Shown one piece after another: positions 32,845 through 41,737 of a DNA stretch of 64,000 nucleotides. Position 1 is the first letter of the stretch. The number at the start of each line of letters is the position of its first letter. The notes beneath the pieces were generated by a model. The model ran no database searches. It worked only from the letters and a program-made list of their open reading frames with translations, and had not been told where the DNA came from. This DNA is from Bradyrhizobium sp. BR 10289 (GTDB lineage: Bacteria > Pseudomonadota > Alphaproteobacteria > Rhizobiales > Xanthobacteraceae), in assembly GCF_019455385.1 (NCBI RefSeq), contig NZ_JACOFR010000006.1, forward strand, positions 1 to 64,000, written 5' to 3'. The translations under genes were made by a program, and so were the position numbers.

Positions 32845-33480
32845 TCACTTCGCCCGGTACGCCGCCAGAAACATCCGCGTCGCACTGTCGACCACCTCGG
32901 TCATGCGCTGTTCCGACGGCGTCGGCGCGGCCTGGAACACAAAGGGCAGGAACAGCGAGGCCTTGCACAGTTCCATGAACTGCGAGGCCGCAAGGTCGCA
33001 ATCGTCGATCGTGAGATCGCCGGAGCCGACATGGGCTTTGAGATACTCGGAGAGGCGGTTGATGGTCTTGTCCAGCACCCGCGCATAATAGCGGCGGCCG
33101 ACATCGGGCATGCGTTCGGCGATCGCCATCACGGTGCGGATCGCCGAACCGCCTCCCGGCCGGCACAGCAGATGGATGTAGGCCTGGCCGAACTCGTTCA
33201 GCGTGGTCTCGACGTCGCGGGCGGGATCGAAATTGAACACGACCTGGCCGTGCTGAAGCGCCTCCTGTTCCAGGATGGCTTCGAACAGGGCGCTTTTGTC
33301 GGCGAAGTAGACGTAGAGCGTGCCCTTGGAGACCTGCGCCGCCCGGGCGATCTCGCCCATGCTGGCGCCGTCAAAACCCAGATCCATGAACACCTTACGG
33401 GCACCGTCCAGGATCTGGCGGCGCTTGGAGCTGTCCTCCTCCTGGATGACGTGCAGATGTTCGCCGGCAGCTACAACCAT
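32845..33480 (-). CDS. TetR-family repressor of the EmrAB-type pump
   Basis: This 211-residue protein has an N-terminal helix-turn-helix (RRQILDGARKVFMDLGFDGASMGEIARAAQVSKGTLYVYFADK) and a helical ligand domain with a TetR_C-type motif (FVFQAAPTPSEQRMTEV). It is divergent from the emrA gene; a 21-bp perfect palindrome lies between them. By family it represses the pump and itself until a toxic ligand binds. The ATG at 33480 is preferred over the one 13 codons upstream. Confidence 0.88.
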   Translation of the reverse strand: MVVAAGEHLHVIQEEDSSKRRQILDGARKVFMDLGFDGASMGEIARAAQVSKGTLYVYFADKSALFEAILEQEALQHGQVVFNFDPARDVETTLNEFGQAYIHLLCRPGGGSAIRTVMAIAERMPDVGRRYYARVLDKTINRLSEYLKAHVGSGDLTIDDCDLAASQFMELCKASLFLPFVFQAAPTPSEQRMTEVVDSATRMFLAAYRAK

Positions 33481-33580
33481 TGGTTCAGGGTCTCGGAAGG
33501 TTTCTGGACAGGGGGCCAACCTAAGAAACGCAAATAAAGGATTCGGGCCAGTAGGGTTATGCCCGGGAATATTATGTATA

Positions 33581-33608
33581 TTGACCGAACCGTTCGGTCA
33601 ATGATATT
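33581..33608 (+). promoter_or_regulatory. TetR operator overlapping the emrA promoter
   Basis: Two perfect 10-bp arms (TTGACCGAAC and GTTCGGTCAA) flank a single C at 33581-33601. The left arm starts with TTGACC, a good -35 hexamer, and GATATT at 33603-33608 would be its -10 at 16-base spacing. A bound repressor would therefore block RNA polymerase directly. Confidence 0.7.
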
Positions 33609-33676
33609 TGGGATCAACGAGAAGGGCGGGCCGGAGCTCGGCCGTCCTTGATCGTGCTTTTTTTGGGGAGGCCTTT

Positions 33677-34984
33677 ATGGCCGTATCGAGAGACCAGGCT
33701 GCGCGCGTCCTTCGCCAGGAAGCAGTGGAGACGAATTCGGCGAGCGGTGACGCTGCGGCCGGGACGCCCACCGCCATCGGCGAGCAGTTGCGCTCTCATG
33801 TGGCCGAGGAAACCAAGCGCCGCACCGGCGATGCGCCGGAGAAGCCCGTGACCGACAAGCCGGCCCCGACCGCACCCGCCGCTGCCGCGCCAAAATCCGG
33901 CAAGCGCAAATTCGTCATGATGGGGATCGGCCTCGTGCTGGCGCTCGCGGCCGCGAGCTATGCCGGCTATTACACGCTGGTCGGCCGCTTCTACATCTCG
34001 ACCGACGACGCCTATGTCCGCGCCAACAACACCATGCTGGGCGCGCGCGTGGCCGGCCACATCTCCTCGGTCCTGGCCGGCGACAACACGACGGTGAAAG
34101 CCGGCGACGTCATCTTCCGCATCGACGACGGCGACTACAAGATTGCCGTCGATGCCGCCGCGACCCGCATCGCGACCCAGCAGGCCAGCATCGACCGCAT
34201 CGGCCGCCAGATTGCCGCGCTCGAGAGCCAGGTCGCGCAGGCCAAGGCGCAGCTCGTCTCGGCCGAAGCCGGCCTCAAGCGCGCCGACCTCGACTATGAG
34301 CGCCAGCAGGCGCTGAGCAGCAAGGGCTTTGCCTCGCGCGCCACCTTCGAAAGCTCGGAAGCCGGACGCGACCAGGGCGCCGCCGCGGTCAAGGCCGCGC
34401 AGGCCGCCTACGACGTCGCGGTCAGCAATGTCGACGTCACCAGGGCGCAGCAGGCCGAAGCGCAGGCCCAGCTCGCCGAGCTCAAGACCACGCTCGCCAA
34501 GGCCGAGCGCGATCTCGCCTTCACCGCGGTGCGCGCGCCGGTCGACGGCACGTTCTCGAACCGCCTCGTCAATGCCGGCGATTTCATCGCGGTCGGCCAG
34601 CGCCTCGGCAACGTCGTGCCGCTCGACGAGGTCTATATCGACGCCAATTTCAAGGAAACGCAGCTCAAGCGCATCCGTCCCGGCCAGCCGGTGACGATCA
34701 AGGTCGATGCCTATGGCATGCGCAAGTTCAACGGCGTCGTCGACAGCATTGCGGCAGGCTCCGGCTCGGTGTTCACGCTGCTGCCGCCCGACAACGCCAC
34801 CGGCAACTTCACCAAGATCGTGCAGCGCGTGCCGGTCCGCATCCGCGTGCCGAAATCGGTGGCGAAGCAGAACCTGCTCCGCGCCGGCATGTCGGTCTAT
34901 GCGACCGTCGACACCAACAAGGGCGCCGCCGACGCCGACAGCGAGGTCGATCTCGACGATCCCACCGCGATTCACCCGCAGTAA
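33677..34984 (+). CDS. emrA: HlyD/EmrA-family membrane fusion protein
   Basis: This 435-residue protein has a cytoplasmic N-terminus of about 78 residues, one transmembrane helix (about 79-99), and a biotinyl-lipoyl half-domain (YISTDDAYVRANNTMLGARVAGHISSV). A long Ala/Gln/Lys-rich coiled coil (about 170-290), a second half-lipoyl/barrel part (TAVRAPVDGTFSNRLVNAGDF) and a beta barrel follow. It links the inner-membrane pump to an outer-membrane channel. GGGGAGG precedes the ATG at 33677. The EmrB partner follows after 28 bases. Confidence 0.9.
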   Translation: MAVSRDQAARVLRQEAVETNSASGDAAAGTPTAIGEQLRSHVAEETKRRTGDAPEKPVTDKPAPTAPAAAAPKSGKRKFVMMGIGLVLALAAASYAGYYTLVGRFYISTDDAYVRANNTMLGARVAGHISSVLAGDNTTVKAGDVIFRIDDGDYKIAVDAAATRIATQQASIDRIGRQIAALESQVAQAKAQLVSAEAGLKRADLDYERQQALSSKGFASRATFESSEAGRDQGAAAVKAAQAAYDVAVSNVDVTRAQQAEAQAQLAELKTTLAKAERDLAFTAVRAPVDGTFSNRLVNAGDFIAVGQRLGNVVPLDEVYIDANFKETQLKRIRPGQPVTIKVDAYGMRKFNGVVDSIAAGSGSVFTLLPPDNATGNFTKIVQRVPVRIRVPKSVAKQNLLRAGMSVYATVDTNKGAADADSEVDLDDPTAIHPQ

Positions 34985-35012
34985 CCAAATACAAGCGCTG
35001 CGAGGTCGGGCC

Positions 35013-36596
35013 ATGGCCAACGCCACCACCGCTTCCCCCGCCATGATGGCGAACCCTGCTCAAGAGCGCATCGCGCCGAAGCGGCTGTTCGCCTTCATCA
35101 TCATGGTGTTCGGGATGTTCATGTCGATCCTGGACATCCAGATCGTCTCGGCGTCCTTGAGCGAAATCCAGGCCGGCCTTTCGGCGAGTTCGAGCGAGGT
35201 CTCCTGGGTCCAGACCGCCTATCTGATCGCCGAAGTGATCGCGATTCCGCTCTCGGGATTCCTGTCGCGTGCCCTCGGCACGCGGCTGCTGTTCGCGATC
35301 TCGGCGGCCGGCTTCACCGTGTCGAGCCTGCTGTGCGGCTTCGCCACCACCATCGAGGAGATGATCCTCTGGCGCGCGCTGCAAGGTTTTCTCGGCGCCG
35401 GCATGATCCCGACGGTGTTCGCCTCGGCCTATACGGTCTTCCCGCGCTCCAAATTCCACATCGTCGGTCCCATCATCGGTCTCGTTGCGACGCTGGCCCC
35501 GACCATCGGCCCGACCGTCGGCGGCTACATCACCGATCTGATGTCGTGGAACTGGCTGTTCTTCATCAACGTCGTGCCGGGCATCGCTATCACGCTCGGA
35601 GTGATCGCGCTGGTCGATTTCGACGAGCCGCATTTCGAACTGCTCGACCGCTTCGACTGGTGGGGCCTGTTGTTCATGGCCGGCTTTCTCGGCACGCTCG
35701 AATACGTGCTGGAGGAGGGTCCGCAATATGAATGGATGCAGGACACGTCGGTCGCGATCTGCGCCTGGATCTGCGCGATCTCGGCGATCGCCTTCTTCTG
35801 GCGCGTGTTCACGGCGGCCGAGCCGATCGTCAATTTGCGCACCTTCTCCAACCGCAATTTCGCGATCGGCTGCCTGCTGCAGTTCTGCATCGGCATCGGC
35901 CTCTACGGTCTGACCTACATCTATCCGCGCTACCTTGCCGAGGTGCGCGGCTACAGCGCGTTGATGATCGGCGAGACCATGTTCGTCTCGGGCATCACCA
36001 TGTTCCTGGTGGCGCCCTTGGTCGGCCGGCTCATGGTCAAGCTCGACATGCGCTACATGATCGCGTTCGGCCTGATCGTGTTCGCGATCGGCTCCTACCA
36101 GATGACCTGGATCACCCGCGACTACGATTTCTACGAGCTCTTGGTACCGCAGATCCTGCGCGGCATCGGCATGATGTTCGCGATGGTGCCGACCAACAAC
36201 ATCGCGCTCGGCACGCTGGCGCCTGATAGGGTGAAGAACGCATCCGGCCTGTTCAACCTGATGCGCAATCTCGGCGGCGCCGTCGGCCTTGCCGTCATCA
36301 ACACCGTGCTCAACGACCGCACGGATCTGCATATCACGCGTCTGCAGGAGCGCGTGACCTGGGGCAACGCCACCGCCACCGAGACCCTGGCCATGCTCCA
36401 GCAGAAATTTCAGGGCCTCGGCGATTCCACGTTGATGGCGATGAAGCAGCTCAGCCAGATCGTGCATCGCCAGGCCACGGTGATGAGCTTCGGCGATGCC
36501 TTTTTCGTGCTGACGGTGTTCTATCTCGGCCTCAGCCTGCTGGTGACGCTGCTGAACAAGCCGGCCTCGTTGGCGGGCGGCGGCGACGCGCACTAG
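35013..36596 (+). CDS. emrB: DHA2-family MFS multidrug transporter, EmrB-like
   Basis: This 527-residue transporter has about 14 transmembrane helices. It carries motif A-like and C motifs of the drug:H+ antiporter-2 group (MSILDIQIVSASLSEIQ in helix 1, and GPTVGGYITD in helix 5). It exports hydrophobic toxic compounds in exchange for protons together with the EmrA protein. The ATG at 35013 follows GAGGTCGGGCC. It is the last gene of the TetR-controlled pump operon; an inverted-repeat element follows. The actual substrates cannot be told from sequence. Confidence 0.92.
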   Translation: MANATTASPAMMANPAQERIAPKRLFAFIIMVFGMFMSILDIQIVSASLSEIQAGLSASSSEVSWVQTAYLIAEVIAIPLSGFLSRALGTRLLFAISAAGFTVSSLLCGFATTIEEMILWRALQGFLGAGMIPTVFASAYTVFPRSKFHIVGPIIGLVATLAPTIGPTVGGYITDLMSWNWLFFINVVPGIAITLGVIALVDFDEPHFELLDRFDWWGLLFMAGFLGTLEYVLEEGPQYEWMQDTSVAICAWICAISAIAFFWRVFTAAEPIVNLRTFSNRNFAIGCLLQFCIGIGLYGLTYIYPRYLAEVRGYSALMIGETMFVSGITMFLVAPLVGRLMVKLDMRYMIAFGLIVFAIGSYQMTWITRDYDFYELLVPQILRGIGMMFAMVPTNNIALGTLAPDRVKNASGLFNLMRNLGGAVGLAVINTVLNDRTDLHITRLQERVTWGNATATETLAMLQQKFQGLGDSTLMAMKQLSQIVHRQATVMSFGDAFFVLTVFYLGLSLLVTLLNKPASLAGGGDAH

Positions 36597-36612
36597 CTGG
36601 CCACAAGGTTGG

Positions 36613-36726
36613 TGTCATCGTCCGCGAAGGCGGGCGATCCAGTATTCCAGAGGCCGGCGTTGGAGAGCTCGCTCTCACCACATCCGCCGCGGCGTACTGG
36701 ATCCCCCGCTTTCGCGGAGGATGACA
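36613..36726. repeat. Inverted-repeat element, family B, copy 1
   Basis: Arms of 32 bases lie at 36613-36644 and 36695-36726 (TGTCATCGTCCGCGAAGGCG... and its near complement ending AGGATGACA), with TACTGGATC as the inner conserved block. The same family occurs at 58914-59022. Confidence 0.82.
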
Positions 36727-36875
36727 GCGGAGTGTTAAGGCGGCGGCGTTGCGCGACAGCAGCATCCGCACCAAAATGCAACACTCGTCCGTGATCTCGC
36801 GGAAGCCCCGTTGCAAACGGCGAACGGCACATCTATAAAGCGCACCTCATTCATTCGAACCGGGGAGAGATTTGC

Positions 36876-36950
36876 ATGATTTCGTCGCATTCGCAGATCG
36901 TGCGCCCGTGCTCGATGATGTTCTGGCTCGGTACGTACAAGACCTCCTGA
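36876..36950 (+). CDS. 24-codon leader ORF before the ABC/MATE pump genes
   Basis: An ATG at 36876, 7 bases after GGGGAGAGA, opens a 24-residue frame ending TGA at 36950. The peptide has a Cys-Ser-Met-Met-Phe-Trp core and ends Tyr-Lys-Thr-Ser. The stop lies inside a hairpin (GACCTC-CTGA-GAGGTC, 36941-36956), and a second hairpin (GATCGGG / CCCGATC, 36972-36993) follows. The first gene behind it starts 154 bases later. The layout suggests translational or transcriptional attenuation of the exporter genes, as in antibiotic-induced pump leaders; this is inference. Confidence 0.45.
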   Translation: MISSHSQIVRPCSMMFWLGTYKTS

Positions 36951-37103
36951 GAGGTCCTTTCCGCCAGCTTCGATCGGGTTTTGTGTCCCGATCTCTCCGC
37001 CTCCCAAGTGAACATCCGTCCTGAGTGACGCCGTCCCGGCTCTTGCGGCCGGCTCGCGTCCATCGATGGAGCCGGCCCGCCCGAGAAGCGGCCGGATGAC
37101 GCC

Positions 37104-38903
37104 ATGACCGCTCTGTCAAACAAGCCCGCGGCGATCCGCGTGGTGCTGCCCTTCGTGTTCCGGCACTGGCTGAAGCAGCCGGGGCGGACGCTCGCCGTCG
37201 TCGCCGGCCTGATGGGCGCGACCGCTGCCGACCTGTTCATGCCGGTGTTCTCCGGCCATCTGGTCGATGCGCTGACGCGCGGACCGTCCGATCCCGACGC
37301 GCGCCACGCAGCGCTGGTCGCGTTCGGCGCGATCGTGGCGCTCGGAGCGGCCTCGATGGTGCTGCGGCTCGCGGGCCTGCAGGTGATCGTGCCGTTCACG
37401 CTCAGGATCATGTCCGACGTCGCGCAGGACGCCTTCCTGCGCGTGCAGCGCTTCTCGACCGACTGGCACGCCAACTCCTTTGCCGGCTCGACCGTGCGCA
37501 AGATCACGCGCGGCATGTGGGCGCTCGACCTGCTCAACGACACCATCCTGCTGGCGCTGCTGCCCTCGCTGGTCGTGCTGATCGGCTCAATGATCCTGCT
37601 CGGCGTGCACTGGGCTTCGCTCGGCGCGGTGATCGCGCTTGGGGCGGCTGCCTATGTCACGATGACGGTGCTGTTCTCCACGCGCTACATCGCGCCGGCC
37701 GCGCGCGTCTCCAATGCCTGGGACACCAAGGTCGGCGGCACGCTGGCGGATGCGCTGACCTGCAATGCCGTGGTGAAATCCTTCGGCGCCGAGACGCGCG
37801 AGGAGGCGCGGCTTGGCCGCGTCATCAAGCGCTGGCGCACGCGCGTGCGTCGCACCTGGTTTCGCTACAACTACACCGCCATGGCGCAGCTCTCGCTGCT
37901 GCTGTGCCTGCGCGGCTCGGTGATCGGCGGCTCGGTGCTGCTATGGATGTACGGGCATGCCTCGCCCGGTGACGTCACTTACGTGCTGACGAGCTACTAC
38001 GTCATTCACGCCTACTTGCGCGACGTCGGCATGCACATCAACAACCTCCAGCGTTCGGTCAACGACATGGAGGAACTGGTGGCCATCCATGACGAGCCGA
38101 TCGGCATTGCCGATGTGGCCGGCGCGCGGCCGATCGTGATCGAGGGCGGCGAGATCGTGTTCGACGGCGTCACGTTCCATTATGGCGGGCATCGCGCGCC
38201 GCTCTATGATGGGCTGTCGCTGACGATCCGCGCCGGTGAACGCGTCGGCCTGGTCGGCCGTTCCGGCTCCGGCAAGACGACGTTCGTCAAGCTGGTGCAG
38301 CGGCTCTACGACGTCACCGCCGGCCGCGTGCTGATCGACGGGCAGGATATCGCGAAGGCGACGCAGCAATCGCTGCGCAGCCAGATCGCGATCGTGCAGC
38401 AGGAGCCGATCCTGTTCCACCGGACACTCGCCGAGAACATCGCCTATGGCCGGCCCGGCGCCAGCCTGGAGGCGATCGAGCAGGCGGCGCGGCTGGCGAA
38501 CGCGCACGATTTCATCCTGCGCCTGCCGAAGGGCTACGGCACGCTGGTCGGCGAGCGTGGCGTGAAACTCTCGGGCGGCGAGCGGCAGCGCGTGGCGCTG
38601 GCGCGCGCCTTCCTGGCCGATGCGCCGGTGCTGATCCTGGACGAGGCGACGTCGAGCCTCGATTCGGAATCGGAGGCGCTGATCCAGCAGGCCATGGAGC
38701 GGCTGATGAAGGGCCGCACCTCGATCGTGATCGCGCACCGGCTGTCGACGGTGCGCAGTCTCGACCGGATCCTGGTGTTCGACCGCGGCGAGATCGTCGA
38801 GCAAGGCACGCATGCCATGCTCGCGGGCAAGCCCGGCGGAATCTATCGCGGCTTGTTCGAGCGCCAGGTGGTGGAGCTCGGGCACATCGCAGCAGCGGAA
38901 TGA
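37104..38903 (+). CDS. ABC exporter, fused membrane and ATPase domains
   Basis: This 599-residue half-transporter has six transmembrane helices in the first 330 residues and an ATPase with Walker A GRSGSGKTT (about 386-394), Q loop, signature LSGGERQ (about 489), Walker B LILDEATSSLD and the H loop IAHRLST. It works as a dimer and exports lipids, peptides or drugs. The family resembles MsbA/LmrA-type multidrug exporters. The MATE gene follows 55 bases on, so two pumps are made together, behind the putative leader ORF. GAAGCGGCCGGATGACGCC precedes the ATG. Confidence 0.92.
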   Translation: MTALSNKPAAIRVVLPFVFRHWLKQPGRTLAVVAGLMGATAADLFMPVFSGHLVDALTRGPSDPDARHAALVAFGAIVALGAASMVLRLAGLQVIVPFTLRIMSDVAQDAFLRVQRFSTDWHANSFAGSTVRKITRGMWALDLLNDTILLALLPSLVVLIGSMILLGVHWASLGAVIALGAAAYVTMTVLFSTRYIAPAARVSNAWDTKVGGTLADALTCNAVVKSFGAETREEARLGRVIKRWRTRVRRTWFRYNYTAMAQLSLLLCLRGSVIGGSVLLWMYGHASPGDVTYVLTSYYVIHAYLRDVGMHINNLQRSVNDMEELVAIHDEPIGIADVAGARPIVIEGGEIVFDGVTFHYGGHRAPLYDGLSLTIRAGERVGLVGRSGSGKTTFVKLVQRLYDVTAGRVLIDGQDIAKATQQSLRSQIAIVQQEPILFHRTLAENIAYGRPGASLEAIEQAARLANAHDFILRLPKGYGTLVGERGVKLSGGERQRVALARAFLADAPVLILDEATSSLDSESEALIQQAMERLMKGRTSIVIAHRLSTVRSLDRILVFDRGEIVEQGTHAMLAGKPGGIYRGLFERQVVELGHIAAAE

Positions 38904-38958
38904 GGCGCGCGGCGGCGGGGCAAAGGTCCTTCCGTCACGTCGCCGGAAATGGAATGAC

Positions 38959-40392
38959 ATGAAAGACCTGACGCACGGCTCCATCGTGAGACATATCCTG
39001 GTCATGACGCCGCCGATCATGGCCGGCATGATCTCGATCATGGTCTGCCAGCTGGTCGACCTGTATTTCGTGTCGGGCCTCGGCGATGCCGCCGTGGCGG
39101 GTGTCGCCGCGGCCGGCAATGCCGGCTTCCTCGTCAACGCGCTGTTGCAGGTGCTCGGCGTCGGCGCAGTGGCACTGATTGCGCACGCCGTGGGACGCAA
39201 GGATCGGGCGGACGCCAATCTGGTCTTCAACCAGGCAGTTGCGTTGTCGATGCTGTTCGGCCTGCTGACTCTCGTTTTGACGGCAGCGCTGTCGCGTCTC
39301 TACATGCGTTCGGTCGCCGCGGATGAGGCCACGATCGAGGCGGGAACCATCTATCTGCTGTGGCTCATGCCGGCGCTCGCGCTGGAATTCGTCATGCAGG
39401 TGATTGCATCCGCGCTGCGCGCGACCGGCATCGTACGGTCCGCCATGCTGGTGCGGGTCGTCGCGGTCGCCATCAACATCGCGCTGGCGCCGGTGCTGAT
39501 CTCGGGCTGGGCCACGGGCTATCCGCTCGGCGTCGCCGGCGCGGGACTGGCGACCTCGATCGGGGTCGCCATCGGCACCTTCATGCTGTTGGTGTATTTC
39601 CGCAAGGTCGAGCGCTATGTCGCGTTCAATCCGGCGCAATGGCGCCCGCAGCCGCGCCATCTGATGCGCATCCTCAATGTCGGCCTGCCGGCCGGCGGCG
39701 AGTTCGTGATGATGTTCATCTTCATGGGTGTGGTCTATTACGTGCTGCGCGATTTCGGCGCGGCGGCGCAGGCGGGATTCGGCATCGGGCAGCGCATGCT
39801 CGGCCTGATCCACATGCCGGCACTTGCGGTGGCGCTGGCGGCCGGCCCGATCGCCGGCCAGAATGTCGGCGCCGGCAACGGCGCGCGGGTGCGCGAGACC
39901 TTCGTCAAGTCGGCGCTGATCGTGACCATCGTGATGGTCGGCTTCTTGCTGCTTGCGCAGTTGAAGCCGGAATTCCTGCTCGCCGGATTCTCCAACGACC
40001 AGGAGACGATGGCTATCGCCTATCTGTTCCTGCAGATCATCTCGTTCAACATGGTGGCGCAGGGCCTGATCTTCACCTGCTCGAGCATGTTCCAGGGCCT
40101 CGGCAACACCAGGCCGGTGCTGCTGAGCTCGGCGTCGCGCGTGTTCACCTATTCGCTGCCGGCGATCTGGCTCTCGACGCGGCCGGGCTTCCGCATGGAG
40201 TATGTCTGGTATCTGTCGATTGCGGCGACCACATTGCAGGCGGCCTTGAGCCTGTGGCTGCTGCGCCGCGAGTTCAGGAAGCGCCTTGGCGTGCCCAAGA
40301 CGAGTACTGTAGATACGAGCACTGCCGAGGCGAGCACTGCGGAGCCGGTGAGACCCGAGCCGGTCACGCCCCTCGCCCGCGAACCCGCGTAA
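38959..40392 (+). CDS. MATE-family efflux transporter
   Basis: This 477-residue protein has about 12 transmembrane helices and the two-fold repeat of MatE domains (QLVDLYFVSGLGDAAVAGVA in the first; GFGIGQRMLGLIHMP in the second). It exports cationic drugs or metabolites in exchange for Na+ or H+. The C-terminal 40 residues contain Thr/Ser/Glu repeats (TSTVDTSTAEASTAE) with no known role. The ATG at 38959 is chosen because the membrane fold begins there; the frame is open for 49 codons upstream. It is probably in one operon with the ABC exporter. Confidence 0.9.
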   Translation: MKDLTHGSIVRHILVMTPPIMAGMISIMVCQLVDLYFVSGLGDAAVAGVAAAGNAGFLVNALLQVLGVGAVALIAHAVGRKDRADANLVFNQAVALSMLFGLLTLVLTAALSRLYMRSVAADEATIEAGTIYLLWLMPALALEFVMQVIASALRATGIVRSAMLVRVVAVAINIALAPVLISGWATGYPLGVAGAGLATSIGVAIGTFMLLVYFRKVERYVAFNPAQWRPQPRHLMRILNVGLPAGGEFVMMFIFMGVVYYVLRDFGAAAQAGFGIGQRMLGLIHMPALAVALAAGPIAGQNVGAGNGARVRETFVKSALIVTIVMVGFLLLAQLKPEFLLAGFSNDQETMAIAYLFLQIISFNMVAQGLIFTCSSMFQGLGNTRPVLLSSASRVFTYSLPAIWLSTRPGFRMEYVWYLSIAATTLQAALSLWLLRREFRKRLGVPKTSTVDTSTAEASTAEPVRPEPVTPLAREPA

Positions 40393-40400
40393 TGCTTGTT

Positions 40401-40443
40401 CATTCCCCGCGGCTCCGGCTAATTTGCCGTCCCGCGGGGAATG
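40401..40443. terminator. Terminator-like hairpin
   Basis: A 12-bp perfect stem (CATTCCCCGCGG at 40401-40412 and CCGCGGGGAATG at 40432-40443) lies between the MATE and O-antigen-ligase genes. No U tract follows, so it may be a weak terminator or a repeat unit. Confidence 0.55.
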
Positions 40444-40462
40444 GTGGGCTTGAGAAGGGCTG

Positions 40463-41737
40463 ATGACCGGAGTGACTGACGAGGTGCGGCCGGCATCCAT
40501 GCTCTCGGCGATCTGGGCGGCGCGCTATCGCACGCCGGCCCGCTTCGTCGCGCTGATCGCGCTGCTGCTGCCGTGGACGACGACCGGGCTGATCTTTGCG
40601 CTGGTACCCTGGCTGATCGCCTTTGCGTTCGTCGATCTCCGCGAATTTCCGCGATCGCTGCTGCGCCCGGTCTGCCTGCTGCCGATCGCGCTGGTGGTCC
40701 TCGCCGCAGCCGGGACGCTGTGGTCGGATGCGCCGTGGCCGGAGCGGATCCATGCGATCGGGCCGGCGGCCAAGCTGCTGGTAATCCCGCTGCTGATCTA
40801 CCAGTTCGAGCGCTGGCCCTACGGCAATTGGGTGTTCTCGGCGTTCCTCGTGTCCTGCGCGCTGCTGATGCTGTACTCCTTCATCGTGGCGATCGATCCC
40901 AATGCCTCGCTGAAGCTTTATTTCTCGCGCGGGCCCTACAAGGTCGAAAGCGGCATTGCCGTGCGCAACTATATCGACCAGAGCCAGGAGTTCGCGCTCT
41001 GCGCGCTTGCGCTGGTCTATCCGGTCGTGGCGCTGTTCCCCCACCGCCGCGTCCGCAGCGCCGCGCTGCTCGCCGTGCTTGCGATCGGCTTTCTCGCCAA
41101 CATGATGTTCGTCGTGGTGTCGCGCACGGCGCTGGTGACATTACCGGTGCTGGTGGTGGTGTTTGCGCTGCTGCATTTGCACTGGCGTGGGGCGCTCATC
41201 GCCGCCGGCGCGATGGCCCTGCTGGCGGTGTCGCTCTGGACCGTCTCGCCGCATCTGCGCGCGACCGTCGCGAAGTTCGGCGGCGACTACGAGACCAGCA
41301 TCGTCGGCAGCGATGTCAGCGGCATGGGCTCGCGCCTGGAATATTGGCGCAAGTCAGTGCGGTTCATTGCCGATGCGCCGCTGGTCGGCCATGGCACCGG
41401 GTCGATCCGCGGCCTGTTCGCAAGCGCGGCTGGTGATGCGGAAGCCGAGCCCTTGCGCGGCGAGATCGTCAGCAACCCGCACAATCAGACCCTCAGCGTG
41501 GCCGTGCAGTGGGGCGTCGTCGGCGTTTTCATGCTCTATGCGCTGTGGTTTGCGCATCTGTCGATGTTCCGCGGTGAGGGGATCGCGTGCTGGATCGGCC
41601 TATTGGTCGTGGCGCAGAACATGCTGTCCTCGCTCCTCAACACGCATTTGTTCGATTTCACCTCGGGCTGGATCTATGTGCTCGGGGTCGGTGTCGCCGG
41701 CGGCATGGCGCTCGCGGCGAAGAAGGCGCGCAGCTAG
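40463..41737 (+). CDS. O-antigen ligase / polymerase-like membrane protein
   Basis: This 424-residue protein has about 11-12 transmembrane helices and the large loop of the Wzy_C/WaaL family with SRTALV, GSRLEYWRKSVRFI and SNPHNQTLSVAVQWG (the PHN-x-x-L signature). It probably joins or polymerises undecaprenyl-linked glycans at the outer face of the inner membrane. GAGAAGGGCTG precedes the ATG at 40463. No LPS biosynthesis genes are nearby, so it stands alone. Its last codons overlap the 3' end of the convergent TauE/SafE gene by four bases. Confidence 0.85.
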   Translation: MTGVTDEVRPASMLSAIWAARYRTPARFVALIALLLPWTTTGLIFALVPWLIAFAFVDLREFPRSLLRPVCLLPIALVVLAAAGTLWSDAPWPERIHAIGPAAKLLVIPLLIYQFERWPYGNWVFSAFLVSCALLMLYSFIVAIDPNASLKLYFSRGPYKVESGIAVRNYIDQSQEFALCALALVYPVVALFPHRRVRSAALLAVLAIGFLANMMFVVVSRTALVTLPVLVVVFALLHLHWRGALIAAGAMALLAVSLWTVSPHLRATVAKFGGDYETSIVGSDVSGMGSRLEYWRKSVRFIADAPLVGHGTGSIRGLFASAAGDAEAEPLRGEIVSNPHNQTLSVAVQWGVVGVFMLYALWFAHLSMFRGEGIACWIGLLVVAQNMLSSLLNTHLFDFTSGWIYVLGVGVAGGMALAAKKARS

